From: Calothrix sp. NIES-2098 | Lineage (GTDB): Bacteria; Cyanobacteriota; Cyanobacteriia; Cyanobacteriales; Nostocaceae | Direction: 5' to 3' | Length of the DNA: 64,000 nucleotides | NCBI GenBank assembly: GCA_002368175.1 | Contig: AP018172.1 | Span: 5,893,001-5,957,000, forward strand | In this document: piece after piece, positions 41,387 to 51,751 of the stretch | How positions within the stretch are numbered: the first letter of the stretch is position 1 | Layout of the letters: every line of letters starts with the position of its first letter | Notes under the pieces: generated by a model | What the model was told of the DNA's origin: nothing | Databases searched by the model: none | What the model saw: the letters and a program-made list of their open reading frames with translations, nothing else | Program-made: the position numbers and the translations under genes

Positions 41387-43831
41387 ATGTCATATACAGC
41401 CTACTTACGCTCAATCAAAAATGAACTTGAACGCACTGGTAGAACGAAAAAAAGCCTGAGAGTCAAAACAATTCTGGAGCAGTTTAGCTATCAGCGCCGC
41501 AGTCAAGCTTTTGTAGATAATTTTAATACTGCTCTTGATGAAGTGGGACTTTGTACAGAGCCAATACTTGATTTGTACATTCCCTTAGATACCAAACTAG
41601 CTATTTCTATTAAAGGTGTAAATTCAGAGAAGCAAGCTGCTGATTTGGAACCAGTTTTAGCCAAATTAAGTGCAGCACTTCCTGTCAAGCATGATTTTTT
41701 CTATTATTTATTTGATTTTGGTTCAAATGAAGAATATGAACGATTTCAGGCCTGTTTAGACTCGAATCAACCTGTGGGAATTTTTCTAATACCACAAGTA
41801 GAAGATTTCTTTTCTGATATCGTTATTAAAATTTTGAATTATGAATTAATTAGAAAATATCAATATAGAGGTAGTAATAGTATCCCTAAATCTTCTAATC
41901 AAAAATTTACCACAAATATAGTAGAGGATGACGATGATGATGAAGAATATTCGCTTGCTGATGCGAATATTTATCACTTTTATCTTTCAACAATGACTAG
42001 TGTCATCCTGGGTACTACTGGGTTGGATTTACTAGATTGTGAAAAATTTGATGAGCAATTTGAACAGATATCTCTCTACGCAAATAAGTATAATTCCGAA
42101 CAATTATTTATTCTATTTCATTGTCCATCAGCATCAGATATTCAAGCACAGCAACAAGAAGATTCTTTAGGATACTTAGTAGACAGAGTAGCTAGTAAAA
42201 TTCCTTTCACATTTACTCTGAGATGTAAATACCCAAATGAAGCATCTATTCAGCATAAAGAGGAAATTTATGCTCATTTCCGTCTATTGCTGGAACTGCC
42301 GTATTATGACATAGAGGAAGATGAAGCATCTTTATTGAATTACTTCTTAGAACTCCAAAAAGCCCAAATTCTCGCTGAATCACAGTTATTGCTGAGAATG
42401 AAAGCCGAACATTTTTACACTTTGAAGTGGCAGCAAGAAAGTACAGAGTATATCTACCTTAAATATTTCGCAATTAAAACTCTAGAAAGTTTAGGTTATG
42501 AATTGTCTAATATTCGCTGTGAAGTTGAATTGACTTCTAGAGATCGGGAAACAACCGATGATGATACATCTGATTATGAAGAAGAATATCAAAGTGAAAC
42601 CATAGAAGTCTATGTAGAAAATAAGGTAATTGTTGAGATAGAAACTCTGAAATATCAAGAATATCAAGATGATAATCTGTTTCTAGATTCAATTAAGAGG
42701 ATTTTGAGGAAGTCAAAAGTATGGCCGAATAAATTAGAAGCTGTTTGGTTAGTCGTTCCTGGTTTTGAGATTGCTCGTAACTATTACCAAATCAAAAAGG
42801 CTAAAGAAATCTTAGAATATAAACTTACTGGCTATTATGGTGAGACTTTTCAAATTATAGTCATGGCTCCAGATTATGAAAATCATCAATTAGTTCCAGT
42901 AATATTCGACTCTATTGAATATCCATCTTTTGAGTATGGAGTTAAGAAACAAAGTTTAGTACAAACATATTCTTTACTCAACCTTAGCAAAGAAATCAAG
43001 CTGGATTTTAGCCAAGTTAAAGGCTTGAATGAAGAGAAAGAAAAATTAAGTAAACTCCTCAAGCTACAATCTAAAGGCTATAAAGATTTAATTAGTGGTA
43101 TTCTCTTCTATGGATTACCTGGATGTGGTAAAACTCTGTTAGCCAATGCATTTGCTAACGAATCGGGAAGATATTTCTTTAAATTCTCTCCTGCTGATAT
43201 TGTGAGTGTATGGATAGGTCAGAGTCAGAAAAATATTCGAGATATCTTTGCTCAAGCCAAAAAGAAATCTCCTTCAGTCTTGTTTATAGATGAGTTAGAT
43301 AGTATTGGCTTTAACCGTAATGAAGATAATGCTCACACAGACCAAAAAGCAACTATTAACCAACTGCTGATTGAGCTTAACAATCTCAGAAATAGTGATG
43401 TAATTGTGATTGCAGCTACTAATTATTTAAGTGGAATTGATAGTGCTTTGAAGCGTTCTGGTAGATTGGATTGGAAAATTCCTATCTTTCCCCCAGATGA
43501 ATCAGAGAGAAGAGATTTATTTAAACACTATCTAGCAAAAATTGATTTTGACCAGATAATTAATTTTGAGATTTTAGCTGAGAAAAGTGCAAGATTTACA
43601 TCATCTGATGTTGAATTAGTATGCAGAGAAGTCAGAAATGCCATTTTACTCGAAGAAATAAGTTCTTCTCTGACAACTTCCGATATCATCACTTACATTC
43701 ATAACCTTCAAGATGGTGGCTTGACACTCAACGAAGAACAGGTAAAAGAATTTTTGGAAGAATGTAAAAGATTAAGTGTCAAAAATCCCAAGCTGGAAAC
43801 TCTCAAATTTGAATGGGGAATTGTTGAGTAA
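41387..43831 (+). CDS. AAA+ ATPase with large uncharacterised N-terminal region
   Basis: This is an 814-residue protein. Residues about 545-760 form a classical-clade AAA module resembling FtsH/Cdc48: Walker A GLPGCGKT (about 577), a pore-loop-like VWIGQS, Walker B VLFIDELDSIG (about 634), sensor-1 IAATN and RSGRLDWKI. Residues 1-340 are unfamiliar, with an Asp/Glu run near 183-190. Residues about 365-490 have helix and strand order like a PD-(D/E)XK fold (YIYLKYFAIKTLESLGY, then ETIEVYVENKVIVEIETLK), but the catalytic residues are uncertain. There is no membrane segment, so it is not FtsH. A remodelling ATPase, perhaps in defence or stress, is possible. It is monocistronic. Confidence 0.75.
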   Translation: MSYTAYLRSIKNELERTGRTKKSLRVKTILEQFSYQRRSQAFVDNFNTALDEVGLCTEPILDLYIPLDTKLAISIKGVNSEKQAADLEPVLAKLSAALPVKHDFFYYLFDFGSNEEYERFQACLDSNQPVGIFLIPQVEDFFSDIVIKILNYELIRKYQYRGSNSIPKSSNQKFTTNIVEDDDDDEEYSLADANIYHFYLSTMTSVILGTTGLDLLDCEKFDEQFEQISLYANKYNSEQLFILFHCPSASDIQAQQQEDSLGYLVDRVASKIPFTFTLRCKYPNEASIQHKEEIYAHFRLLLELPYYDIEEDEASLLNYFLELQKAQILAESQLLLRMKAEHFYTLKWQQESTEYIYLKYFAIKTLESLGYELSNIRCEVELTSRDRETTDDDTSDYEEEYQSETIEVYVENKVIVEIETLKYQEYQDDNLFLDSIKRILRKSKVWPNKLEAVWLVVPGFEIARNYYQIKKAKEILEYKLTGYYGETFQIIVMAPDYENHQLVPVIFDSIEYPSFEYGVKKQSLVQTYSLLNLSKEIKLDFSQVKGLNEEKEKLSKLLKLQSKGYKDLISGILFYGLPGCGKTLLANAFANESGRYFFKFSPADIVSVWIGQSQKNIRDIFAQAKKKSPSVLFIDELDSIGFNRNEDNAHTDQKATINQLLIELNNLRNSDVIVIAATNYLSGIDSALKRSGRLDWKIPIFPPDESERRDLFKHYLAKIDFDQIINFEILAEKSARFTSSDVELVCREVRNAILLEEISSSLTTSDIITYIHNLQDGGLTLNEEQVKEFLEECKRLSVKNPKLETLKFEWGIVE

Positions 43832-43848
43832 TACAAATTTGCGAGTAA

Positions 43849-43869
43849 GGGTTTAGCAGTGCTAAACCC
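43849..43869. terminator. Short perfect hairpin after the AAA+ gene
   Basis: GGGTTTAGC (43849-43857) and GCTAAACCC (43861-43869) pair over a 3-base loop, 17 bases after the stop. There is no U-run, so termination is only possible. Confidence 0.45.
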
Positions 43870-43970
43870 CTATGAAAAATCTAGATGGATTGGGATTTTT
43901 GCCAATTTGTATGAACCTTAAGCCAACGATAGTCTAAAGTAAAAGTAGGGGAACTCAACCATTTCAATCT

Positions 43971-44723
43971 ATGATAGTAGATACGAGAAAACGTGAAGTT
44001 GCGAAGCAAGATTTACGTCAGGCGCTGGCTGCTTGTGGTGGAAATACTAAAGACAAACACGTAATTGGTGCTATTGAGAATTTGCAAGTTCTCAACCCGA
44101 CATTCGCACCCACCCACAGCGGTACTCTACTAGATAGTAATTGGTTATTGATTAGTGCGCCAAATTTCCCAGGAGGCGAACAACTTCCAGATGGTAGTTT
44201 TGTTTACACTCTTGGTCGCGTGGCCTTTGATATGTTTCAACCCACAGGATTAAAAATAAGCATTCAGCGTGTGCTACAGCCTGTATTTTTGTTGGGAAAT
44301 GGGGAACAACGCAGCCACGATATTATCGTGGAATTTACAACAATCGATCGATCGCTACCCAAGTTAGAAGGTACGATTCGCAACTTAGGAGTCTGTTCGC
44401 CGTTGAATGATACTGTGCTACAAGTACAATTTACGGGAGGTACTTTAGCACCCCAAGAATCAACAAACATAGCAGATTGGGAAGCAGTTTTTGGCAATCA
44501 ACAACCATCTTCAAGGAGAAGTTGGGAAGAAAAATTGAAGTCGGCTTTCTTAAAGCTGATGTTTGGTTTAGTTCCCCCACAAATAATGAATTTAGAAACT
44601 GGAGAAGTTTCTTTTACAATGAAGCGATCGCCTAAAGGTCGTTTAGCAATTATCTATCTTGATGAGGAACTGAGGATTACTCGTGCGGAACGAGGGACAG
44701 TTTTAGTCTGCGAACGTCAGTAA
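43971..44723 (+). CDS. PAP/fibrillin family protein
   Basis: This 250-residue protein carries the plastid-lipid-associated protein pattern: an N-terminal helix (KQDLRQALAACGG), LLDSNWLLISAPNFPG, and the diagnostic C-terminal strand pair LAIIYLDEELRITRAERGT. Fibrillins bind lipids or quinones at thylakoids or lipid droplets in cyanobacteria and plastids. There is no signal peptide or membrane helix. It is transcribed alone; the preceding hairpin separates it from the AAA+ gene. Confidence 0.88.
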   Translation: MIVDTRKREVAKQDLRQALAACGGNTKDKHVIGAIENLQVLNPTFAPTHSGTLLDSNWLLISAPNFPGGEQLPDGSFVYTLGRVAFDMFQPTGLKISIQRVLQPVFLLGNGEQRSHDIIVEFTTIDRSLPKLEGTIRNLGVCSPLNDTVLQVQFTGGTLAPQESTNIADWEAVFGNQQPSSRRSWEEKLKSAFLKLMFGLVPPQIMNLETGEVSFTMKRSPKGRLAIIYLDEELRITRAERGTVLVCERQ

Positions 44724-44849
44724 ACTGTAGTTCAATAACTTGAAATACGCTGTAAATCAAAGTATTGAGGGAATTAGAGTTGTGAGTCAGTATGGTAATA
44801 GATACGGAATTGACGATCGCTATTACCATTACTGACCAGAAATCTTAAG

Positions 44850-45431
44850 TTACTGCGAAGGAATTCTTAAACGTTGAGCATTCACAGGAGAAGAAAGGTT
44901 CAGGAATGTGATGAGTTTAAGGGTACGACTGCGAATTAGCCAACGCCCATTTTGTTTGATAACTTCATCTTCATAAGTACCATTAGCAACATCAATGCTA
45001 ATATCAGAACGTTTGTGAGTGGCATGTAGATAAGAAGTCATCTTTCCACTATTACCATTAACGTCGATGTTGATTGTACCCATCAAGTGCTGTGTAGCTA
45101 CATAGCCGTTTCCTTTAAATACAGAAGCAACAAAATCTGCCCAGTCATTTGTTCCGATACGCGTTTCGATAGTGACACCATCAGGGAAAATCGCTGTAAT
45201 CTTTGCATTCGGCGTAAAGCAGTTCTGATAAATATTCTTTCCCTGTTGGATATCTCCTCTCCCAATCGCATCAGTTCCCAAAGCGTAGCAAACTGTCAAT
45301 TGTTCAATCTCCGATCGATCGTTGGGTTGCGACGCAGAAGCAAGTTCAATCGTCCCCCCCACGAGTACAAGTACAGTAGCAATCACCGCTATTAAGGTTG
45401 TTATTAACCTCTGATGTTTGCCTTTTTTCAT
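44850..45431 (-). CDS. Secreted SnoaL/NTF2-like protein
   Basis: This 193-residue protein has an N-terminal signal or anchor (residues 10-33, LITTLIAVIATVLVLVGG) and a SnoaL-like NTF2-fold domain: EIEQLTVCYALGTDAIGRGD, YQNCFTPNAKITAIFPDG, WADFVASVF, then ATQHLMGTINIDV and RWLIRSRTLKLITF. The fold forms a cone-shaped pocket used by isomerases, cyclases and binding proteins. The conserved Tyr/Asp/His pattern would permit an enzyme, but the reaction cannot be inferred. It is divergent from the kinase array. Confidence 0.8.
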   Translation of the reverse strand: MKKGKHQRLITTLIAVIATVLVLVGGTIELASASQPNDRSEIEQLTVCYALGTDAIGRGDIQQGKNIYQNCFTPNAKITAIFPDGVTIETRIGTNDWADFVASVFKGNGYVATQHLMGTINIDVNGNSGKMTSYLHATHKRSDISIDVANGTYEDEVIKQNGRWLIRSRTLKLITFLNLSSPVNAQRLRIPSQ

Positions 45432-45538
45432 TGAATTTTGTTTCCCTGTTTACTTAATTACTTTTTGCCTTACCCAGAATTGCTCATCAAAATATAGATG
45501 TCAATATTTTTACTTAAATATGAAATCATATCGTGTAT

Positions 45539-45550
45539 TGGGGAATACTA
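45539..45550 (+). promoter_or_regulatory. Shared upstream element, copy before the kinase remnant
   Basis: TGGGGAATACTA lies 31 bases before the remnant's ATG at 45582. It is the most divergent copy within the array. Confidence 0.5.
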
Positions 45551-45581
45551 GTTGCGATAGCACTGAGAATAGAAGCAAAGT

Positions 45582-46174
45582 ATGAAGATTCCCGGATATG
45601 AAGTCAGCGAAAAACTTTACGAAGCTTCCAGAACCATAGTGTATCGTGCTTTACGCGAAACTGACTCCTCAAGAGTAGTCATCAAACTGCTGAAAAATCC
45701 TTACCCACTTTCAATGAACTAGTACAATTCCGCAATCAATACACCATTGCCAAAAATCTCCACTTTCCTGGCATCATCCAAACTTATAGTTTAGAACCAT
45801 ACCAAAATGGCTATTTGTTAGTAATAGAAGATTTTGGAGGAATATCTCTCAAAGATTATTTCACTTCATTAGAGACAAAATCTATCGAGTTTCTACAAGA
45901 ATTTTTACAGATTGCGATCGCACTTTGTAATGCCTTGGATATACTCTACCGCGATCGCATTATTCATAAAGATATTAAACCTAGCAATATTTTAATTAAT
46001 CCGGAGACAAAACAAGTTAAGTTAATTGATTTTAGTATTGCATCTTTACTTCCTAGAGAAACTCAAACATTCGTTAGTCTCAATGTTTTAGAAGGAACAT
46101 TGGCTTATATTTCTCCAGAACAAACCGGAAGGATGAATCGCTTAATTGATTACCGGAGTGATTTTTATTCTTTA
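45582..46174 (+). pseudogene. Truncated, frameshifted hybrid Ser/Thr-His kinase remnant
   Basis: From ATG 45582 the frame matches the start of the neighbouring giant kinases (KIPGYEVSEKLYEASRTIVYRA, split by a later stop). After LLKNPYP a one-base deletion near 45703-45711 shifts it to a stop at TAG. The homologous frame continues through HKDIKPSN, LIDFSIASLL and SPEQTGRMNR to DFYSL near 46174. There the homology ends abruptly, and the next bases are spacer and the upstream element of the next gene. Everything after the kinase lobe (ATPase, GAF, histidine kinase) is missing. The DNA from about 45950 to 46170 is nearly identical to 58210-58430 in the third kinase. Confidence 0.88.
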
Positions 46175-46230
46175 AGATTAAGATTCTGCTGTAACAACTT
46201 TTACAAGTACAGTAAATTCTATCCCGTATC

Positions 46231-46242
46231 TGGGAATACTAA
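46231..46242 (+). promoter_or_regulatory. Shared upstream element, copy before the first intact kinase
   Basis: TGGGAATACTAA ends 27 bases before ATG 46270. Confidence 0.6.
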
Positions 46243-46269
46243 GTGCGAACTCTCAACGATCGATCCACT

Positions 46270-49200
46270 ATGGTTAGCACTCAAGTCAGTATTTCCGGAT
46301 ATCAAGTTATGGAACTCATTTATGATGGTTCCAAAACCTTGGTATATCGAGCAATTCGAGAACAAGATTCCTTAAGAGTAATCATCAAACTGCTGAAAAA
46401 TCCTTATCCCAGTTTTAGCGAACTGGTGCAATTCCGTAATCAATATACTATTGCTAAAAATCTGAACTTTCCTGGAATCATCCAAACCTATAGCTTAGAA
46501 CCTTACCAAAATGGTTATATATTGGTGATGGAAGACTTTGGGGGAATTTCCCTCAATGATTATTTCACTCATAAAACCTTACAGATAACTGCCTTACAGG
46601 AATTTTTACCAATTGCGATCTCTCTGTGCGATACTTTGGATTTTCTCTATCGACATAGAATTATTCATAAAGATATTAAACCTGCCAATATTGTCATTAA
46701 TCCAGAAACAAAACAAGTTAAATTAATTGACTTTAGTATTGCTTCTTTACTAGCGAGAGAAACCCAATCGCTCAAAAATCCTCAAGTTTTAGAAGGAACA
46801 TTATCTTACCTATCACCCGAGCAAACAGGGAGAATGAATCGGGTAATTGACTATCGAACTGATTTCTATTCTTTAGGCGTAACTTTTTACGAATTATTGA
46901 CTAGTCAAGTACCATTTAATTCAACCGATCTAATGGAGTTGGTACACTGTCACATTGCCAAAATACCTCCTTCAGTCAACAGAGCAGATATTCCTAGAGT
47001 TATCGATGATATCCTGCAAAAATTAATGGCAAAAAATGCCGAAGATAGATATCAGAGCGCATTAGGTTTAAAGTATGATTTAGAAAAATGTTTAGAGCAA
47101 ATTAACGCAACTGGTGAAATTAATTATTTTGAAATTGGTAAGCGGGATATCTGCGATCGCTTCACTATTCCCGAAAAGTTATATGGTCGAGAACCAGAAG
47201 TTCAGCAACTACTAACAGCCTTTGAAAGAGTTGCTCAAGGTAATAGCGAACTCATGTTAGTTGCGGGGTTTTCTGGTATTGGTAAAACTGTGGTAGTTAA
47301 CGAAGTTCATAAACCCATTGTTAAACAACGGGGATATTTCATTAAAGGCAAATTTGACCAGTTTAATCGGAATATCCCTTTTTCAGCATTTGTGCAAGCC
47401 TTTCGAGATTTAATGGGGCAATTACTTGCTGAGAGTGATACTCAAATCCAACAATGGAAAAGTAAAATTATTCAGGCATTAGGGAAGGACGGACAAGTTA
47501 TTATTGATGTTATTCCCGAATTAGAAAAGATTATTGGTCAACAACCATCGGCAACAGAATTATCTGGGATTGCGGCGCAAAATCGCTTTAATTTATTATT
47601 CCAAAAGTTTTTGCAACTATTTACCAGCAAAGAACATCCATTGGTAATATTTCTAGATGATTTACAATGGGCTGATTTTGCTTCATTAAAGTTAATTCAA
47701 CTATTAATCTCAGAAACAAATCAAGGATATTTACTATTAATTGGAGCCTACCGAGATAATGAAGTCTCTGCTACCCATCCTTTAATGATGAGCTTAGATG
47801 GAATTAGGAAAACAGGAGCGATCGCCAATACACTCACCTTGCAACCTTTGAGCCAATTAAATTTGAATCAACTCGTAGTTGATACGTTAAAATGTGCAGA
47901 GGAGTTGGCAGTTCCGCTTTCACAGTTAATTTATCGCAAAACTCAAGGTAATCCTTTTTTTAGCACTCAATTCCTAAAATCATTACATGAAGATGGACTA
48001 ATTAATTTTAACTGGAGCGAGGGATGCTGGGAATGTGATATTGCACAAATAAATCAGCAAACACTCACTTCTGATGTTGTAGAGTTTATGTCCCTTCAAT
48101 TACGCAGATTGCCAGAATCAACTCAACAAGTGTTAAAGCTTGCGGCTTGTATTGGTAACTCTTTTGATTTACCGACATTGGCTATTGTTTGCCAATTATC
48201 AGAAGTAGAAACGGCTGCATCTTTGTGGAAATCTTTGCAGTTAGATTTTATTTTACCCCAAAGTGCAGTTTATAAGTTTTATCAAGATACGGAAGAACAA
48301 ACTCAATTAACAATTAGCGATCGCCACATAGCTAAGTATAAATTTTTGCATGACCGTATCCAACAAGCGGCCTATTCTCTAATTCAGGAAGAAGATAGAC
48401 AAAGGACACATTTACAAATTGGGCGATCGCTTTTAGCAAGCATTCCCGCAGCCAAATATGGAGAACATATTTTTGATATTGTTAACCAATTAAATATTGG
48501 TAGGGTATTAATTAATGATGAACAAGAACGAACTCAATTAGCTAAATTAAATCTTATTGCTGGGAAAAAAGCTAAAACTGCTACTGCTTATACTGCTGCT
48601 ATTGAATATTCTCTAGTTGGGTTAGAATTACTTAGCGAAGATAGCTGGGAAAATCAGTATCAATTAACACTGGAACTGCATGAGGTAGTTGCGGAAGCTG
48701 CTTACTTAAGCGGCAATTTTGCACAGATGCAACAGCTAACAGAAATTATTTTGCAAAATGGCAAAACATTACTAGATAAGGTTCCTACTTACGAAATTCA
48801 AATTACTGCTTGTATTGTCCAAAGCCAACAAATAGAAGGAATTCAAATTGCCCGTTCCATTCTCCAACAATTAGGTATTAATTTCCCCGAACCAGCAACA
48901 TCTTTAGATATTCAGCAAGGTTTGCAGCAAGTTATTGACAATTTACAGGGTAAATCCATCGCTGGCTTAGTTCATTTACCGATAATGACAACGCCCGAAA
49001 AAATCGCAGCGATGAAAATTTTAATGCGAGTCCTGCCTGCTGCTTTTCAAAGCGATCCGGTAATGGTTCCTTTGATCGCCTTTGCAATGGTTCAGTTATC
49101 AATTCAATATGGAAATACATCGGTTTCTGCCTATGGTTATAGTTTGTATGGATTGTTGCTCTGTGGAGCCTTTGGTGATATTGAAGCTGGCTGTGAATTT

Positions 49201-51672
49201 GGCAAATTGGCTCTAGGCATATTATCTAAATTTAATTCTTCAGAACTAAAAGCGAAGATATTAACCGTTGTCAATGCTCACATAGCCCATTGGCAACAGC
49301 ACATTAAGGAAACATTATCACCTGCGATCGAAGGTTATTCTACAGGACTGGAAACAGGCGACCTTGAATATGCTGGTTATTGTGCTTATATTTATCCAGT
49401 GCATTCTTTTTGGTTAGGTAAGGAACTAGAAATCTTAGAAAAAGACTTTGCTGTTTATGTTGATTCTTTGACAAAAATTAAGCAAAAAGTTGCTTTCTAT
49501 TGGACTTCAATTTATTACCAAACTGTTTTAAATCTCCAGGGTAAATCTGCACATTTATATAATTTAGTTGGCACAGCTTATGATGAAGAACAAATGCTAT
49601 CTTTACATCAGAAAGCGAACGATCTATATACAATAAATCATTTGTTTGTTAATAAACTCTTCATCAGTTATTTATTTAATCAATATGACCTGGCATTAAA
49701 TAACGCCGAAATGGCAGAACAGTCTCTAGGAGGAGTTACTGGACTGGTTGTAGTTCCTCTTTTCTATTTTTATGATTCTTTAGTACGACTAGCGTTGTAT
49801 TCTCAAGTTCCACTAGCTGAACAACAAGCAATTCTAGAAAAAGTGCAAGCTAATCAGGAAAAAATGGAAGTTTGGGCTAATCATGCACCGATGAATTATT
49901 TACATAAATTCAATCTGGTAAATGCAGAAAAATATCGAGTTCTAGAAAGAAATTATGAAGCCGGAGATTGCTACGATCGCGCTATTTCTCTGGCTAAAAG
50001 CAACGGTTATACTCAAGAAGAAGCTTTAGCTAACGAACTTGCTGCTAAATTTTACCTTGACTGGGGAAAAGAAACCGTCGCCGCCGGATATATGCAACAA
50101 GCATATTACTGTTATACCCGTTGGGGCAGTGCCGCCAAAACCGACGACCTAGAAACGCGCTATCCCCAACTACTCAAACCCATCCTGCAACAACGACAAA
50201 TCACTCTCAATCCTTGGGAGACAATCTCGACCATCGCCTTTCCTAAAACATCTTCGTCTGCTCATACCTCTACTGCTAGTAGCAGCAATATTTCTGAAAT
50301 CCTAGATTTTACAAGCATACTAAAAGCGGCTCAAACTATTTCTAGCAGTATCGAATTAGATGAACTCCTCATCAATCTCACCAAAATTATCTTAGAAAAC
50401 TCTGGTGCAAAAAAATCTGCCCTAATTCTTCCTGAGGAAGATACTTGGCAAATCCGCGCCATTACTTTTATCAATTCCCAAACTCAAATACAAACGCTGC
50501 TTGACCAACAGTTACTAGATACTTATCAAGATGTTCCTAAAAAAATTATCAATTACGTTAAAAATACTCAAAAAACAATAGTTATAGATAACTGTCAAAC
50601 AGATATACCTGGACTAATTAGCGAATATATACTCACACATCAGCCGAAAAGTGTATTATGCACGCCAATTATTAATCAAGGAAATTTGATAGGTATTCTC
50701 TACTTAGAAAACCAACTGACAAGTGGTGTATTTACCCCAGAACGTTTGCAATTAATTAACCTACTTTCTTCCCAAGCAGCCATCTCTTTAGAAAATGCTC
50801 GACTTTTTCACAAAGTTCAACAAGCATTAGAAAATCTACAACAAGCGCAATTAAAAATTGTCCAAAGTGAAAAGATGTCAGCATTGGGTAATTTAGTAGC
50901 AGGCGTAGCCCATGAAATGAACAATCCTTTAGGTTTTATCTCTGCTAGTCTCAAACAAGCTAAACCCAATATTGCTGATATTAGCAAGCACCTGAGATTA
51001 TATCAAGAAACCCTAGCCAATCCTAGTGAAGAAATTATTGAACAAGCGGAAGAAATTGACATAGATTATATCCTAGAAGACTTACCAAAGATGATGGATG
51101 CAATGGTAATGGCTTGCGATCGCCTCAAGAATATTAGCACCAGTCTTCGGACTTTCTCACGGGCAGATAAAGATTACAAAGTACCTTTTAATATTCATCA
51201 AGGTATCGACAGTACAATTTTAATTCTCAAACACCGCCTCAAAGCTAACGAACAACGTCCAGCCATTGAGGTGGTGACAGAGTATGGTGACTTACCTCAA
51301 ATTGAATGCTTTCCCGGACAATTAAATCAGGTATTTATGAATATTTTGGCAAATGCCATTGATGCTTTAGAAGAAGCCAATAATGGACGAAATTTTGCAG
51401 AAATTCAAGCCAATCCTAACAAAATTAAAATAAGGACATTTCAAGAAAATAATTATGTAAAAATCAAAATTGCTGATAATGGACTAGGAATACCTGAAAC
51501 GCTTAAAGATAAGATTTTTGAGCATTTATTTACGACCAAAGCAGTAGGTAAAGGTACGGGATTAGGCTTGGCGATCGCTCGTCAAATAGTTGAAGAAACC
51601 CACAGTGGCAAGTTAACTTGCAATTCTGTTTTGGGTGAAGGAACAGAATTTTCGATTGAAATTCCCCTGTAA
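46270..51672 (+). CDS. Giant Ser/Thr-His hybrid kinase, first intact copy (A type)
   Basis: This 1800-residue multi-kinase of the cyanobacterial HstK type starts at ATG 46270, matching its paralogs. Residues 1-260 are a Ser/Thr kinase with HKDIKPAN, DFS in place of DFG, and SPEQ; the Gly-rich loop is degenerate. Residues about 305-560 hold a STAND/AAA ATPase (GFSGIGKT near 332; IFLDDLQWAD). A helical region of about 700 residues follows, then a GAF domain (about 1355-1510). The histidine kinase has H-box AHEMNNPL (His1548), N-box ILANAID, ADNGLGI and GTGLGLAIA. No response regulator is nearby. Such proteins are thought to couple stress signals to phosphorylation, but targets are mostly unknown. 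Confidence 0.9.
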   Translation: MVSTQVSISGYQVMELIYDGSKTLVYRAIREQDSLRVIIKLLKNPYPSFSELVQFRNQYTIAKNLNFPGIIQTYSLEPYQNGYILVMEDFGGISLNDYFTHKTLQITALQEFLPIAISLCDTLDFLYRHRIIHKDIKPANIVINPETKQVKLIDFSIASLLARETQSLKNPQVLEGTLSYLSPEQTGRMNRVIDYRTDFYSLGVTFYELLTSQVPFNSTDLMELVHCHIAKIPPSVNRADIPRVIDDILQKLMAKNAEDRYQSALGLKYDLEKCLEQINATGEINYFEIGKRDICDRFTIPEKLYGREPEVQQLLTAFERVAQGNSELMLVAGFSGIGKTVVVNEVHKPIVKQRGYFIKGKFDQFNRNIPFSAFVQAFRDLMGQLLAESDTQIQQWKSKIIQALGKDGQVIIDVIPELEKIIGQQPSATELSGIAAQNRFNLLFQKFLQLFTSKEHPLVIFLDDLQWADFASLKLIQLLISETNQGYLLLIGAYRDNEVSATHPLMMSLDGIRKTGAIANTLTLQPLSQLNLNQLVVDTLKCAEELAVPLSQLIYRKTQGNPFFSTQFLKSLHEDGLINFNWSEGCWECDIAQINQQTLTSDVVEFMSLQLRRLPESTQQVLKLAACIGNSFDLPTLAIVCQLSEVETAASLWKSLQLDFILPQSAVYKFYQDTEEQTQLTISDRHIAKYKFLHDRIQQAAYSLIQEEDRQRTHLQIGRSLLASIPAAKYGEHIFDIVNQLNIGRVLINDEQERTQLAKLNLIAGKKAKTATAYTAAIEYSLVGLELLSEDSWENQYQLTLELHEVVAEAAYLSGNFAQMQQLTEIILQNGKTLLDKVPTYEIQITACIVQSQQIEGIQIARSILQQLGINFPEPATSLDIQQGLQQVIDNLQGKSIAGLVHLPIMTTPEKIAAMKILMRVLPAAFQSDPVMVPLIAFAMVQLSIQYGNTSVSAYGYSLYGLLLCGAFGDIEAGCEFGKLALGILSKFNSSELKAKILTVVNAHIAHWQQHIKETLSPAIEGYSTGLETGDLEYAGYCAYIYPVHSFWLGKELEILEKDFAVYVDSLTKIKQKVAFYWTSIYYQTVLNLQGKSAHLYNLVGTAYDEEQMLSLHQKANDLYTINHLFVNKLFISYLFNQYDLALNNAEMAEQSLGGVTGLVVVPLFYFYDSLVRLALYSQVPLAEQQAILEKVQANQEKMEVWANHAPMNYLHKFNLVNAEKYRVLERNYEAGDCYDRAISLAKSNGYTQEEALANELAAKFYLDWGKETVAAGYMQQAYYCYTRWGSAAKTDDLETRYPQLLKPILQQRQITLNPWETISTIAFPKTSSSAHTSTASSSNISEILDFTSILKAAQTISSSIELDELLINLTKIILENSGAKKSALILPEEDTWQIRAITFINSQTQIQTLLDQQLLDTYQDVPKKIINYVKNTQKTIVIDNCQTDIPGLISEYILTHQPKSVLCTPIINQGNLIGILYLENQLTSGVFTPERLQLINLLSSQAAISLENARLFHKVQQALENLQQAQLKIVQSEKMSALGNLVAGVAHEMNNPLGFISASLKQAKPNIADISKHLRLYQETLANPSEEIIEQAEEIDIDYILEDLPKMMDAMVMACDRLKNISTSLRTFSRADKDYKVPFNIHQGIDSTILILKHRLKANEQRPAIEVVTEYGDLPQIECFPGQLNQVFMNILANAIDALEEANNGRNFAEIQANPNKIKIRTFQENNYVKIKIADNGLGIPETLKDKIFEHLFTTKAVGKGTGLGLAIARQIVEETHSGKLTCNSVLGEGTEFSIEIPL

Positions 51673-51689
51673 ATTTTGAGAGTTCAGGT

Positions 51690-51722
51690 CCCCAACTTCT
51701 CTAAAAAGTGTGGGATCTTTTT
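51690..51722 (+). terminator. Probable terminator after the first intact kinase
   Basis: CCCAACTT (51691-51698) can pair with AAGTGTGGG (51706-51714) with one bulge, followed by ATCTTTTT. It suggests that each kinase gene is its own transcription unit. Confidence 0.6.
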
Positions 51723-51751
51723 GTTAACTAATGATTTAGGGCTACGATATC

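Noticed and set aside
41387..43831. FtsH protease
   Set aside because: No transmembrane segments and no HEXXH zinc site; only the AAA module is similar.
46243..46269. Start of the first intact kinase at 46243
   Set aside because: The paralogs begin at the position of ATG 46270, and 46243 abuts the conserved upstream element.
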